From Nocardioides pantholopis (lineage in GTDB: Bacteria; Actinomycetota; Actinomycetes; Propionibacteriales; Nocardioidaceae), in the NCBI RefSeq assembly GCF_003710085.1, contig NZ_CP033324.1:1869501-1933500 (forward strand): a DNA stretch of 64,000 nucleotides, given 5' to 3'. Each line of letters opens with the position of its first letter. Position 1 is the stretch's first letter. The notes below the pieces were generated by a model that saw only the letters and a program-made list of their open reading frames with translations, was not told where the DNA came from and ran no database searches. The position numbers and the translations under genes were made by a program. Shown here piece after piece: positions 42,687 to 50,940 of the stretch.

Positions 42687-42693
42687 CGGGTCC

Positions 42694-43266
42694 ATGAGAC
42701 TCGCGAGATGGGCCGCCGCCGCGGTGCTGTTTGCCCCGTTGCTGAGCGGATGTGGCGCGCTCGGCGCCGACGGGGATCCCGAGTTCGGCGCGCCGCAGGA
42801 GGTGGGCGCGTCGGGTCGGAAAAGCCCCGGAAATGCGCCCAGGGAATTGGTTAACCCGGCCGAAACAATTGCGTCGTCCGAGGAGGTCCGCGCGCCCGTT
42901 TTCGGCGAGTTCTTTCGTTATGGCAGCGGCTTGAAGATCCAGGTGGAGGCACCCGAGCGGTTCACGCCGTCGGCCTGGATCGAGCGGCGCCCCGGCGTTC
43001 CGGTGCGGCTGCGGGTGACGGTGCGCAACGGCACCGAGGAGCTGTGGAACCCCAGCCAGCTGCACGTGCGGCTGGCCAGCGGGTTCGCCCCGGCCGAGCC
43101 GATCTTCGACTACGACCACGACGTGGTCGCGCGCCCGGAGGAACGGGTGCCCCACGGCGAGGCCGTCACGTTCTTCGTGGGCTACTGGGTGCCGGACACC
43201 GAGCGGGTCAGCCTCGAGGTCGACCCGGGGCACGGCTACCAGACGACGGTGGTCACGACCCGGTAG
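42694..43266 (+). CDS. Lipoprotein of unknown function divergent from the exopolysaccharide operon
   Basis: This 190-residue protein has a lipoprotein signal ([20 protein letters not shown], lipid-modified Cys at 20). The mature part has a variable, less GC-rich segment (about 30-70), then a beta-rich domain with [29 protein letters not shown] and [22 protein letters not shown]. This resembles DUF4352/immunoglobulin-like extracellular modules in a general way only. Codon use at 42820-42930 is noticeably more A/T-rich than its surroundings. The divergent arrangement and shared palindromes suggest co-regulation with polymer synthesis. Its 3' end overlaps the convergent DUF4389 gene by 14 bp. 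Confidence 0.7.
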   Translation: MRLARWAAAAVLFAPLLSGCGALGADGDPEFGAPQEVGASGRKSPGNAPRELVNPAETIASSEEVRAPVFGEFFRYGSGLKIQVEAPERFTPSAWIERRPGVPVRLRVTVRNGTEELWNPSQLHVRLASGFAPAEPIFDYDHDVVARPEERVPHGEAVTFFVGYWVPDTERVSLEVDPGHGYQTTVVTTR

Positions 43267-43945
43267 CCGCCCCGGCAGCCGCCCCGGCAGTCGCCCCAGA
43301 AGTGGGACCGGGCACCGGCGGCCGCTCGTCGTACTCCTCGTGGCCGCCCTGGTCGAGCTGGAACGGCGGGTAGGCGTCGGTCATCAGGGCGGTGTAGCCG
43401 TTGACCCGCAGCCTCCAGCGGTTCAGCCCGATCACGAGGTCGAAGATCGGGCGGGGATAGCGGCCGGTGAACAGCAGCACGACCGCCGCGACGAGGACCA
43501 GGAACCCGGCCAGGCCGACCGAGGTGCCGCCGATGAAGATGCCGACCACGATGTAGTGCGGGATGGCCAGCAGCCACCACTTCACCAGCACCAGGCCGCG
43601 GGAGAGCCGCTCGGGAGGGTCGATCTCCAGGTGGGCGGGGTAGTCCGGCACGTCGTGGAGCGTGAACGGCGGATAGCGGTCGGTACCGAGCGTCGAGGCG
43701 TAGTACGTGACCCGCCAGCTCCAGCGCATCACGCCGACGTTGAAGGTGAAGAGGCCGCGGGGGTACCTGCCGGTGATCAGGATCGCGAAGAAGGCGACGA
43801 TGCTCAGCAAGAAGAAGGCCAGCCACAGGAAGATCAGCACGACGTAGTGCGGGATGGCCAGCAGCCACTTGACGAGCCACAGCCCGCGACTCAGCGAGGG
43901 GTCGAGCTCAGCGTCGACGTGCACCGGATAGCGGGCAGGCGGCAT
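43253..43945 (-). CDS. DUF4389 domain-containing membrane protein
   Basis: This 230-residue protein has two similar halves, each with the pattern YP-x-H-x-E/D...[16 protein letters not shown] followed by two hydrophobic stretches and TGRYPR-x-(I/L)F ([43 protein letters not shown]). That duplication defines DUF4389 proteins. The C-terminus is a Gly/Ala/Thr-rich tail. Function is unknown. The start was set at [21 protein letters not shown] because the open frame before it is Arg-rich and not conserved in character. Confidence 0.83.
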   Translation of the reverse strand: MPPARYPVHVDAELDPSLSRGLWLVKWLLAIPHYVVLIFLWLAFFLLSIVAFFAILITGRYPRGLFTFNVGVMRWSWRVTYYASTLGTDRYPPFTLHDVPDYPAHLEIDPPERLSRGLVLVKWWLLAIPHYIVVGIFIGGTSVGLAGFLVLVAAVVLLFTGRYPRPIFDLVIGLNRWRLRVNGYTALMTDAYPPFQLDQGGHEEYDERPPVPGPTSGATAGAAAGAATGS

Positions 43946-44140
43946 GGCTGGGCTCCTCGTCGTCGGTCGCTCCCGTCCACCATCGGTCCTCCCGCGGGTC
44001 TCGTGCTCAGCCGAATCAGGTGAGGTCCGGAGCCGCCTCGCGTGCCTCGGCGGATGCGGGCGAGGCGCTCGGAACCGGAGCAACTAGGTTTGAGTCTGCT
44101 GCGGCACGTCGTCCCCGCGGCGAGGAGGACGAGGATCGCC

Positions 44141-45820
44141 ATGTCGGCTCAGGTGCCTGTGTGGGCAGACGCGTACGAACCCGGGGTGCCCGCTCACCTC
44201 GAGTACGGCGACACCACGGTGCTCGACCTGTGGGAGGACTCGGCGCGCCGGTTCCCGGACCGGCCGGCGCTGGACTTCCTGGGCCGCGTCTCGACCTACG
44301 CCGAGGTCGACGAGCGGGTCCGCCGGGTGGCCGCCGGCCTGCACCGCCTCGGCGTCCGCGCCGGCGACAACGTCGCGCTGATGATGCCCAACTGCCCGCA
44401 GAACGTCATCGCGTTCTTCGCGGTGCTGCGGCTCGGGGCGACGGTGGTCGAGCACAACCCGCTCTACACGGCCTCGGAGCTGCGGCACCCGTTCGCCGAC
44501 CACGGTGCCCGGGTGGCGATCGTCTGGGACAAGGTCGTGCCGGTGGTCGAGGAGCTGCGGGCCGACTCGTCGCTCGAGCACGTGGTCGCCGTCGACATGA
44601 CCGCCGAGCTGCCGTGGACCAAGCGGCTGGCGCTGCGCCTGCCGATCAGCAAGGCGCGCGCCTCCCGTGACCAGCTGACCTCCCCGGCACCGGACGCGAT
44701 GCCGTGGGCGGAGCTGGCCTCCGCGCCCCCGCTGGACGAGGCGCACCCCCGCCCGGACAAGGAGGCAGTGGCGCTGCTGCTCTACACCTCCGGGACCACC
44801 GGCGTGCCGAAGGGGGTGCCGCTGCGACACCGCAACCTGGTGGCAGTCGTCCGCCAGGGGCGGCTCTGGGTCTCCGGCCTCCAGGACGGCCAGGAGTCCA
44901 TCCTCGTGGCGCTGCCGCTGTTCCACGCCTACGGCGTGACCGTCAGCGTGCTGCTGGGGGTGGCCATCGCCGCCAAGCTGGTGCTGCTCCCGAAGCCCGA
45001 GACCGGGCTGGTGATGGACGCGATCAAGCGCGAGGTGCCGAGCTTCGTGCCGGCCGTGCCGCCGCTCTACCAGCGCATCGTGGACGAGGCGGAGCGCCGG
45101 GGAGTCTCGATCGCGGGCATCCGCTACGCGCTGTCGGGGGCGATGCCGCTGTCCGCCGAGCTCGTGGAGCGCTGGGAGGCCGCGACCGGGGGCCTGCTGG
45201 TGGAGGGGTACGGGCTGACCGAGACCTCGCCGGTGATCGTCGGGAACCCGATGACCAAGGCCCGCCGGCCCGGCTCGATCGGGGTGCCGTTCCCCGACGT
45301 GGAGATCCGGATCGCCGACCCCGAGGACCTCGACCGCGACGTCCCCCAGGGCGAGCGCGGCGAGCTGCTGGTGCGCGGCCCCCAGGTGTTCTCGGGCTAC
45401 CGGGGTGCGCCCGAGGAGACCGCCGCCGCCTTCCACGACGGCTGGTTCCGGACCGGTGACATGGTGACGATGGCCCCCGACGGGTTCCTGACCATCGTGG
45501 ACCGGCTCAAGGAGGTCATCATCACCGGCGGCTTCAACGTCTACCCCTCGGAGGTGGAGGCGATGATCCGCACCCACGCCGGGGTCGTCGACGTCGCCGT
45601 CGTCGGGCTCCCGCACGCGGACGGCGGTGAGGAGGTCGTGGCCGCGGTGGTCCTCGTCGAGGGCGTGCCGGTCCAGCCCGAGGAGCTCCGAGCCCACTCG
45701 CGGCAGGGCCTGACGCCGTACAAGGTGCCGCGCCGGGTGGTCTTCGTCGACGAGCTGCCGACCAACCCGATGGGCAAGGTGCTGCGCCGCGAGGTGGCGG
45801 TCCAGATCCAGGACGTCTGA
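44141..45820 (+). CDS. Long-chain fatty-acid/acyl-CoA ligase (AMP-binding family)
   Basis: This 559-residue adenylate-forming ligase has ALLLYTSGTTGVPKGVPLRHR (P-loop), GYGLTETSPVIVGNP, WFRTGDMVTMAPDGFLTIVDRLKEVIITGGFNVYPSEVE, and the catalytic lysine in LPTNPMGKVLRREV. It converts a carboxylic acid, ATP and CoA to acyl-CoA. GAGG-rich sequence precedes the ATG. A TAGGTT -10 box at 44085-44090 gives a leader of about 44 nt. It stands alone, separated from the fadD-lcp block by 26 kb. A strong hairpin follows the stop. Confidence 0.9.
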   Translation: MSAQVPVWADAYEPGVPAHLEYGDTTVLDLWEDSARRFPDRPALDFLGRVSTYAEVDERVRRVAAGLHRLGVRAGDNVALMMPNCPQNVIAFFAVLRLGATVVEHNPLYTASELRHPFADHGARVAIVWDKVVPVVEELRADSSLEHVVAVDMTAELPWTKRLALRLPISKARASRDQLTSPAPDAMPWAELASAPPLDEAHPRPDKEAVALLLYTSGTTGVPKGVPLRHRNLVAVVRQGRLWVSGLQDGQESILVALPLFHAYGVTVSVLLGVAIAAKLVLLPKPETGLVMDAIKREVPSFVPAVPPLYQRIVDEAERRGVSIAGIRYALSGAMPLSAELVERWEAATGGLLVEGYGLTETSPVIVGNPMTKARRPGSIGVPFPDVEIRIADPEDLDRDVPQGERGELLVRGPQVFSGYRGAPEETAAAFHDGWFRTGDMVTMAPDGFLTIVDRLKEVIITGGFNVYPSEVEAMIRTHAGVVDVAVVGLPHADGGEEVVAAVVLVEGVPVQPEELRAHSRQGLTPYKVPRRVVFVDELPTNPMGKVLRREVAVQIQDV

Positions 45821-45825
45821 CCAGA

Positions 45826-45858
45826 CGGGCGGCGCCGGGTCGAGTACGGCGCCGCCCG
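45826..45858. terminator. Strong hairpin between convergent genes
   Basis: CGGGCGGCGCC and GGCGCCGCCCG are perfect 11-bp arms around an 11-nt loop, beginning 6 bp after the ligase stop and before the end of the convergent reductase gene. Confidence 0.65.
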
Positions 45859-45898
45859 CCGGCCAGCCGGACGGATCAGCCCGCCGACCGGCCCGCTG

Positions 45899-46831
45899 TC
45901 AGGAGGCCGGCCCCGTCACGACGAGCTTGCCGCGCAGGTGCCCGGCCTCGCTGCGGGCCAGGGCGGCCCCGAGCTGCTCGAACGGGTGGACCGAGTCGAT
46001 GTGCACGGTGAAGGCGCCGGCCGCCGCCCGGTCCAGCACGGCGCGGAGGCTCTGCGCCGTCAGCTGGGTGGGGTCGCCGCCGGCCACGATGGCGCCGCGG
46101 GCGCTGGCGGCGAAGTCGACGGTCGTCACGATCCGCTCCGCGGGGATCAGGCCGTCGGTGCGTTCGACGAACCCGCGGCCGGCGGTGTCGATGGCGGCGT
46201 GCACGCCGTCGGGTGCGTGGTCCCGGAGGTCCTCGACCAGGAAGTCGCCGTAGCCGACCGGCTCGGCGCCGAGGCTGCGGACGTAGTCGTGGTTCGCCGG
46301 GCTCGCCGTGCCGAGCACGCGGTGCCCGGCGGCCACGAGCAGCTGGGTCACGGCGCTCCCGACCGCGCCGGCGGCCCCGTTGACGACGACTGTCGAGGCG
46401 GGGGCGAGGTCGATCAGTCCGAGGACGCGCTGGGCGGTCTCGGCGGCGGTGGCGACCGCCACGGCGGACTGCAGGTCGAGGGCGTCGGGCACCACCGCCA
46501 GGCGCTGGGCGCGGGTGACCGCGACCTCGGCGAACCCGCCGGAGTCGGCGAAACCGACCACCCGGTCGCCGACGGCCAGGCCGTCGACCGGTCCGTCGAC
46601 CGGTCCGTCGCCGATGGCGAGGACCGTGCCGGCGATGTCGGTGCCGATCACGGCGGGCAGGGACAGCGGCAGCATCTCGGCGAGGTAGCCGTTGCGGATC
46701 TTCCAGTCGAGCGGGTTGACGGCGATCTGCTCGACGCGGACCTTGACCTGGCCGGGGCCGAGGTCGGGCTCGGGAACGTCGGCCGGGACCAGCCCGGCGG
46801 GTCCATAGGTCGTGAGGGTGTAGGCGTGCAT
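45899..46831 (-). CDS. NADP-dependent quinone oxidoreductase-like medium-chain dehydrogenase
   Basis: This 310-residue MDR enzyme opens MHAYTLTTYGPAGLVPADVPEPD and has the NADPH-binding motif VVVNGAAGAVGSAVTQLLVAAG (about 150-171), with AVIGTDIAGTV and GDRVVGFADSGGFAEVA before it. The catalytic-zinc Cys/His set of alcohol dehydrogenases is absent, so it belongs to the zinc-independent quinone reductase group. It probably reduces enones or quinones. The old yellow enzyme gene lies just upstream on the same strand (36-bp gap), making a two-gene ene-reductase operon under MarR control likely. A GPVDGPVDG duplication (about 77-85) comes from a 12-bp direct repeat. Confidence 0.87.
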   Translation of the reverse strand: MHAYTLTTYGPAGLVPADVPEPDLGPGQVKVRVEQIAVNPLDWKIRNGYLAEMLPLSLPAVIGTDIAGTVLAIGDGPVDGPVDGLAVGDRVVGFADSGGFAEVAVTRAQRLAVVPDALDLQSAVAVATAAETAQRVLGLIDLAPASTVVVNGAAGAVGSAVTQLLVAAGHRVLGTASPANHDYVRSLGAEPVGYGDFLVEDLRDHAPDGVHAAIDTAGRGFVERTDGLIPAERIVTTVDFAASARGAIVAGGDPTQLTAQSLRAVLDRAAAGAFTVHIDSVHPFEQLGAALARSEAGHLRGKLVVTGPAS

Positions 46832-46867
46832 GGTGGCGCTCCTGTCGTGCTAACTGGGGTGGTCGGC

Positions 46868-47956
46868 TCAGTGGGCCGGCAGGGCGCCGGTGAGCGTCGG
46901 GTAGTCGGTGTAGCCGCGGTGGTCGCCGCCGTACGCCGTGGACAGGTCGGGCTCGGCGAGCTCGGCGCCCGTGGCGAGCCGGGTGACCAGGTCGGGATTG
47001 GCGATGTAGAGCCGGCCGAACGACACGGCGTCGGCGTCTCCGCCCGCGACCCGGGCGAGCCGCTGCGGGTGCTCGGAGGGGTCGCCGGTGGCCGGGTTGA
47101 GGATCAGCGCACCGGACCAGGCGCGGCGCAGCACCGGCGTCAGGGACGGCGCCCCGGCCTCGACCAGGTGGAGGTAGGCCAGGCCCAGCCGGTCGAGCTC
47201 GCTGACCAGGAGCGGGTACGTCGTGTCGTGGTCGTCCTCGACCGTGTCGCCGAGCCCGTTGGCGGGGGACAGGCGGAGGCCCGTGCGGTCCGCGCCGATC
47301 GCGTCGGCCACGGCCCGGGTGACGTCGAGCGTCATCCGGATCCGGTTCTCCGGCGTGCCGCCCCAGGCGTCGGTGCGCCGGTTGGCGTTGGTGGCCAGGA
47401 ACTGGTGCAGCAGGTAGCCGTTGGCGCCGTGGACCTCCACGCCGTCGAACCCGGCGGCGACCGCGTTGCGGGCCGCGGCGGCGAAGTCGGCGACGGTGGC
47501 CGCGATCTGCTCCGCGGTCAGCGCCTCGGGCTCGACGTGGTCCTGCGGGCCGGTCGGCGTGAAGATCTGGCCCGCGGCCCGGATCGCCGAGGGGCCCACC
47601 GGGGTGAGCCGGCCGTGGCCGACCGCCTCGGTGGTGCTCGGGTGCCCGATCCTGCCGGTGTGCATCAGCTGCGCCACGATCGTGCCGCCGGCCTCGTGCA
47701 CGCGGTCGGTCACCGCGCGCCAGCCGGCGACCTGCTGGGGGCTGTGCAGCCCCGGGGTGAACGGGTAGCCCTGGCCCACCGGCGAGGGCTGGATGCCCTC
47801 GGTGACGATCAGCCCGGCGCTCGCGCGCTGGGCGTAGTACGTCGCGGTCTGGCTGGTGGGCTCCGTGCCGGCCGCGCGGCTGCGGGTCATCGGCGCCATC
47901 ACGATGCGGTTGCGCAGGCGCAGCCGGCCGGCGGCGAGGGGTTCGAGGACGGTCAT
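46868..47956 (-). CDS. Alkene reductase, old yellow enzyme family (NemA-like)
   Basis: This 362-residue FMN-dependent ene-reductase starts LEPLAAGRLRLRNRIVMAPMTRSRA. It has VAQLMHTGRIGHP (substrate side), FDGVEVHGANGYLLHQFLATNANRRTDAWGG (the OYE signature with paired His/Asn-type ligands) and FGRLYIANPDLVTRL (phosphate binding). It reduces electrophilic C=C bonds or nitro compounds with NADPH. The gene has a GAAGGAG site and is divergent from a MarR gene across a palindromic operator. Confidence 0.92.
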   Translation of the reverse strand: MTVLEPLAAGRLRLRNRIVMAPMTRSRAAGTEPTSQTATYYAQRASAGLIVTEGIQPSPVGQGYPFTPGLHSPQQVAGWRAVTDRVHEAGGTIVAQLMHTGRIGHPSTTEAVGHGRLTPVGPSAIRAAGQIFTPTGPQDHVEPEALTAEQIAATVADFAAAARNAVAAGFDGVEVHGANGYLLHQFLATNANRRTDAWGGTPENRIRMTLDVTRAVADAIGADRTGLRLSPANGLGDTVEDDHDTTYPLLVSELDRLGLAYLHLVEAGAPSLTPVLRRAWSGALILNPATGDPSEHPQRLARVAGGDADAVSFGRLYIANPDLVTRLATGAELAEPDLSTAYGGDHRGYTDYPTLTGALPAH

Positions 47957-47991
47957 GGGTCGCTCCTTCGAGGATGAGTCCAGCGGAAGTT

Positions 47992-48011
47992 ACTTAGCCG
48001 AACAACTAAGT
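47992..48011. promoter_or_regulatory. MarR-type operator ACTTAG-N8-CTAAGT
   Basis: Perfect 6-bp arms with an 8-bp centre lie in the divergent region between the old yellow enzyme and MarR genes. MarR proteins typically bind such palindromes to repress both directions until an electrophile is sensed. Confidence 0.6.
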
Positions 48012-48047
48012 TCTCGGGCGCATTCCTTGGCCGGCAAACTTTCTTGC

Positions 48048-48053
48048 TAGGTT
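48048..48053 (+). promoter_or_regulatory. Leaderless -10 box of the MarR gene
   Basis: TAGGTT is followed by exactly 6 nt and the GTG at 48060. There is no SD sequence. Confidence 0.5.
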
Positions 48054-48059
48054 GGCGCC

Positions 48060-48518
48060 GTGAGCGAGGGAACGGGCCTGGATGTCGCGCCGATGAGCTC
48101 CGCGGTCTTCCGGGTGGCCCGGCTCCACAAGGCCCTCGCGGGCCGGCTGCTGCGCGAGACCGGGCTCCATCCCGGCCAGGAGCTGGTGCTGATGGCGCTG
48201 TGGTCGTCCGGGCCGCAGCGGCAGGTCGACCTGGTGGCGGCCATCGAGTCCGACGCCCCGACGATGACGCGCAGCATCGGGCGGCTGGAGCGGGTCGGCC
48301 TGGTCCGGCGTACGCGCTCGCAGACGGACCGGCGCGCGGTCCTCGTCGAGGCGACCGAGGCCAGCCTCGGGCTGCGAGCGCAGGTCGAGGCTGCCTGGGC
48401 CGAGCTGGAGCGGTTGACCGTCGGGACCCTGTCCGAGGCCCGGCAGGCCGAGGTGCTGGAGAGCCTCGGCACCCTGGAGTCGAACCTGGAGTCGAATCGG
48501 GAGACCGTCGCCCCCTGA
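48060..48518 (+). CDS. MarR family transcriptional regulator
   Basis: This 152-residue winged-helix protein contains LHPGQELVLMALWSSGPQRQVDLVAAIESDAPTMTRSIGRLERVGLVRR (recognition helix) and the wing sequence RTRSQTDRRAVLVEAT. No cysteine is present in the DNA-binding part, so it is not an obvious OhrR-type thiol sensor. It is divergent from the ene-reductase pair and likely binds the palindrome at 47992-48011. Confidence 0.9.
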   Translation: MSEGTGLDVAPMSSAVFRVARLHKALAGRLLRETGLHPGQELVLMALWSSGPQRQVDLVAAIESDAPTMTRSIGRLERVGLVRRTRSQTDRRAVLVEATEASLGLRAQVEAAWAELERLTVGTLSEARQAEVLESLGTLESNLESNRETVAP

Positions 48519-48588
48519 CCCTCGCCGCCGCGCCGCCGCGCCGGTAGCCTGAGCCGACCTGTCCCCGAGCGTTCCGAGGTCCTGCGCC

Positions 48589-49335
48589 ATGCACCTGCTC
48601 CGACCCGGCGACGAGCTGGGCGACCTCCTCGCGCCGTACGCCGACGTGGACCGGCGCCGCCCGGATCGGGCCTGGGTGATGGCCAACATGGTCGGCACGC
48701 TCAGCGGCTCGGCCGCGGTCGGCGGGCGGGTCGGCCAGCTCTCGGCCGGCCCCGACGCCCAGCTGTTCGTGGACATGCGGTCGCTGGCCGACGTGGTCCT
48801 CGTCGGGGCGGAGACGGTACGCCGCGAGGGCTACGGGCCGGTGCGGCTCGCGCCGCCGCGGGTGGCCGCCCGCCGGGAGCAGGGGCGCCCCGACACGCCT
48901 CCGCTCGCGATCGTCAGCCGCTCCCTGGAGCTGGACTGGGAGTCGTCGGTCTTCGCCGACGCCCCCGCGGACCGGCGCACGATCGTGCTGACCTGCGAGG
49001 CGGCCGACCCCGCGCGGATCGCGAGCGCCCGAGCGGTCGCGGAGGTGGTGGTGGCGGGGGAGGAGTCGGTCGACCCCGCCCTCGCCGTCGCGGCGCTCTC
49101 CGAGCGCGGGCACCGGGTGATCCTCTGCGAGGGCGGGCCGAGCTGGCTCGGCGAGCTGGTGGCCCGCGGCTGCCTCGACGAGCTCTGCCTCACGGTGGCG
49201 CCGGTCCTGGGCGGCGACGCGCTGCCGGTGTCGATCGCGCCGCCCGGCAGCCCGCTGCGCGACTTCGCGCTGCGCCACGTGATCGCCGCCGACGACACGC
49301 TCTTCCTGCGCTACGAGAGGACTGCCGATGCCTGA
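48589..49335 (+). CDS. Pyrimidine reductase family protein (RibD C-terminal-like)
   Basis: This 248-residue protein has the RibD C-terminal/dihydrofolate-reductase-like fold: WVMANMVGTLSGSAAVGG (N-terminal strand-loop), DVVLVGAETVRREGYGP, and VILCEGGPSWLGELVARGCLDELCLTVAPVLGG. Stand-alone members in actinobacteria are annotated as pyrimidine reductases but are often outside riboflavin operons. The next gene, a flavin reductase-like protein, overlaps it by 8 bp, so the two may act together in flavin- or deazaflavin-linked chemistry (inference). Confidence 0.87.
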   Translation: MHLLRPGDELGDLLAPYADVDRRRPDRAWVMANMVGTLSGSAAVGGRVGQLSAGPDAQLFVDMRSLADVVLVGAETVRREGYGPVRLAPPRVAARREQGRPDTPPLAIVSRSLELDWESSVFADAPADRRTIVLTCEAADPARIASARAVAEVVVAGEESVDPALAVAALSERGHRVILCEGGPSWLGELVARGCLDELCLTVAPVLGGDALPVSIAPPGSPLRDFALRHVIAADDTLFLRYERTADA

Positions 49336-49870
49336 GGACGATGCGTTCTCCACGATCATGTCGTCGGTCGACACCCCGCTGATCGTGGTGACGACCGGCA
49401 ACGACACCGACGGCGTGCGGGAGTGGGGCGGCTGCCTGGTGGGCTTCCACACCCAGGCCAGCATCGATCCGGAGCGCTACTGCCTGTGGCTGTCCAAGGC
49501 CAACCACACCACCCGGGTCGCGCAGCGCTCCACGCACCTGGTCGTGCACTTCCTGACCGCCGACGACCTCGCGCTCGCCGAGCGGTTCGGGACGCTGACC
49601 GGCGACCACGACGACAAGTTCGCGGGCCTGCGGACCGAGGCCGGCCCCGGTGGGGTGCCGGTGCTCCTGGACTGCCCGCACCGGCTCGTCGTACGCCGCA
49701 CCAGCCTGCTCGACGAGGGCGGCGACCACCTGTGCCTCGCCACCGAGCCGGTCGCGGTCGCCAGCGGCGGGCCGTTCACGCCGCTGCGGCTCTCCGACGC
49801 CGCCCACCTGACCCCGGGCCACGAGGCCGAGGAGCGGCACGCGCCACCCACGGAGCGCGCGCCCGGCTGA
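49328..49870 (+). CDS. Flavin reductase-like domain protein
   Basis: This 180-residue protein shows a split-barrel flavin-binding pattern: MSSVDTPLIVVTTGNDT, GCLVGFHTQASIDPERYCLWLSKANHT, VHFLTADDLALAERFGTLTGDHDDKF and LRLSDAAHLTPGHEAEE. Proteins of this type bind FMN and reduce it or act as flavin-dependent oxidoreductases. The ATG lies within the 3' end of the RibD-like gene, indicating coupled translation. Confidence 0.85.
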   Translation: MPEDDAFSTIMSSVDTPLIVVTTGNDTDGVREWGGCLVGFHTQASIDPERYCLWLSKANHTTRVAQRSTHLVVHFLTADDLALAERFGTLTGDHDDKFAGLRTEAGPGGVPVLLDCPHRLVVRRTSLLDEGGDHLCLATEPVAVASGGPFTPLRLSDAAHLTPGHEAEERHAPPTERAPG

Positions 49871-49987
49871 GCGCGGCCGACCTGCACCGCTGGCCCGGGT
49901 CCGCCGTTGTGGCCGATCCGCTCGGCGCCGCTGCGCCGTGTACTGGAGGCGCCGGGCCCGAGGGGGCCGAGCAGGGAGTGGGACGCG

Positions 49988-50818
49988 ATGTGTCGTTGGC
50001 TTGCGTACTCGGGCGCGCCGGTGCTCCTCGACGACCTCCTGGTCAAGCCGGAGAACTCGCTGGTGATGCAGAGCAGGCACTCGCGCCTGGGTGCGGAGCC
50101 GGTCAATGGCGACGGCCTCGGCGTCGGCTGGTACGGCGCGGTGGAGACCCCGGGTCTCTACCGCGGCACGCACCCCGCCTGGAACGACCGCAACCTGCAG
50201 GAGCTCTCGGCCCACGTGCGCGCCGGTCGGGTCTTCGCCCACATCCGCGCCTCGTCGGGCACCGCGATCCAGGGGACCAACTGCCACCCGTTCCGCCACG
50301 GGCGCTGGCTGTGGATGCACAACGGCTCGATCGCGGACTTCGCACGGGTCAGGCGCGACCTGGCGCTAGCGGTCGACCCCGAGCTGTTCCCGCACATCGA
50401 GGGCTCCACCGACTCGGAGCTGTTCTTCTTCCTCGCCCTGACCTTCGGCCTCGCGGACGACCCGCCGCCGGCCGTGGCCCGAGCCGTCGGGCTGATCGAG
50501 GAGACCGGGCGCCGGCACGGGATCGAGCTGCCGATCCAGATGACGGTGGCCACCAGCGACGGTGCGACGACGTGGGCGTTCCGGTACTCCAGCGAGCACC
50601 GGTCGCGCTCGCTCTTCCACAGCGCCGACATGACCACGCTGCACCATCAGTATCCCGACAACCCGATCCTGCGCGACCTCTCCGAGGACGCCCGGCTGGT
50701 GGTCTCGGAGCCGCTCGGGGAGCTCCGCGGAGCGTGGCACGAGGTGCCGGAGTCCAGCTGCCTGGTCGTTGGTGCTGGCGGCGAGGAGGTCCACGAGTTC
50801 GCCCCGGTGCGGAGCTGA
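49988..50818 (+). CDS. Class II glutamine amidotransferase (EgtC/YafJ-like)
   Basis: This 276-residue protein has an N-terminal nucleophile: MCRWLAYSG, with Cys2 exposed after Met removal. Further Ntn-amidotransferase features are NGDGLGVGWYG, VFAHIRASSGTAIQGTNCHPFRHGRWLWMHNGSI and STDSELFFFLAL. It releases or transfers ammonia from a gamma-glutamyl amide. EgtC hydrolyses a gamma-glutamyl intermediate of ergothioneine, but no other egt gene is present here, so YafJ-like amidase is as likely. A GGGAG site precedes the ATG. Confidence 0.9.
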   Translation: MCRWLAYSGAPVLLDDLLVKPENSLVMQSRHSRLGAEPVNGDGLGVGWYGAVETPGLYRGTHPAWNDRNLQELSAHVRAGRVFAHIRASSGTAIQGTNCHPFRHGRWLWMHNGSIADFARVRRDLALAVDPELFPHIEGSTDSELFFFLALTFGLADDPPPAVARAVGLIEETGRRHGIELPIQMTVATSDGATTWAFRYSSEHRSRSLFHSADMTTLHHQYPDNPILRDLSEDARLVVSEPLGELRGAWHEVPESSCLVVGAGGEEVHEFAPVRS

Positions 50819-50928
50819 CGCTCGGGTCAGACGCCGCGTGGTCGGGTGGTCCGCCAGGCAGAGCCGCCTAGATAACAGACGCAACCAGGCGCGTGAGGCC
50901 GGGGCGGGGGCCCGGGGGTGGCGGCGGC

Positions 50929-50934
50929 TACCTT
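50929..50934 (+). promoter_or_regulatory. Leaderless -10 box of the recombinase-like gene
   Basis: TACCTT is followed by exactly 6 nt and the ATG at 50941, which supports this start over the GTG at 50893. Confidence 0.4.
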
Positions 50935-50940
50935 GCCGGC

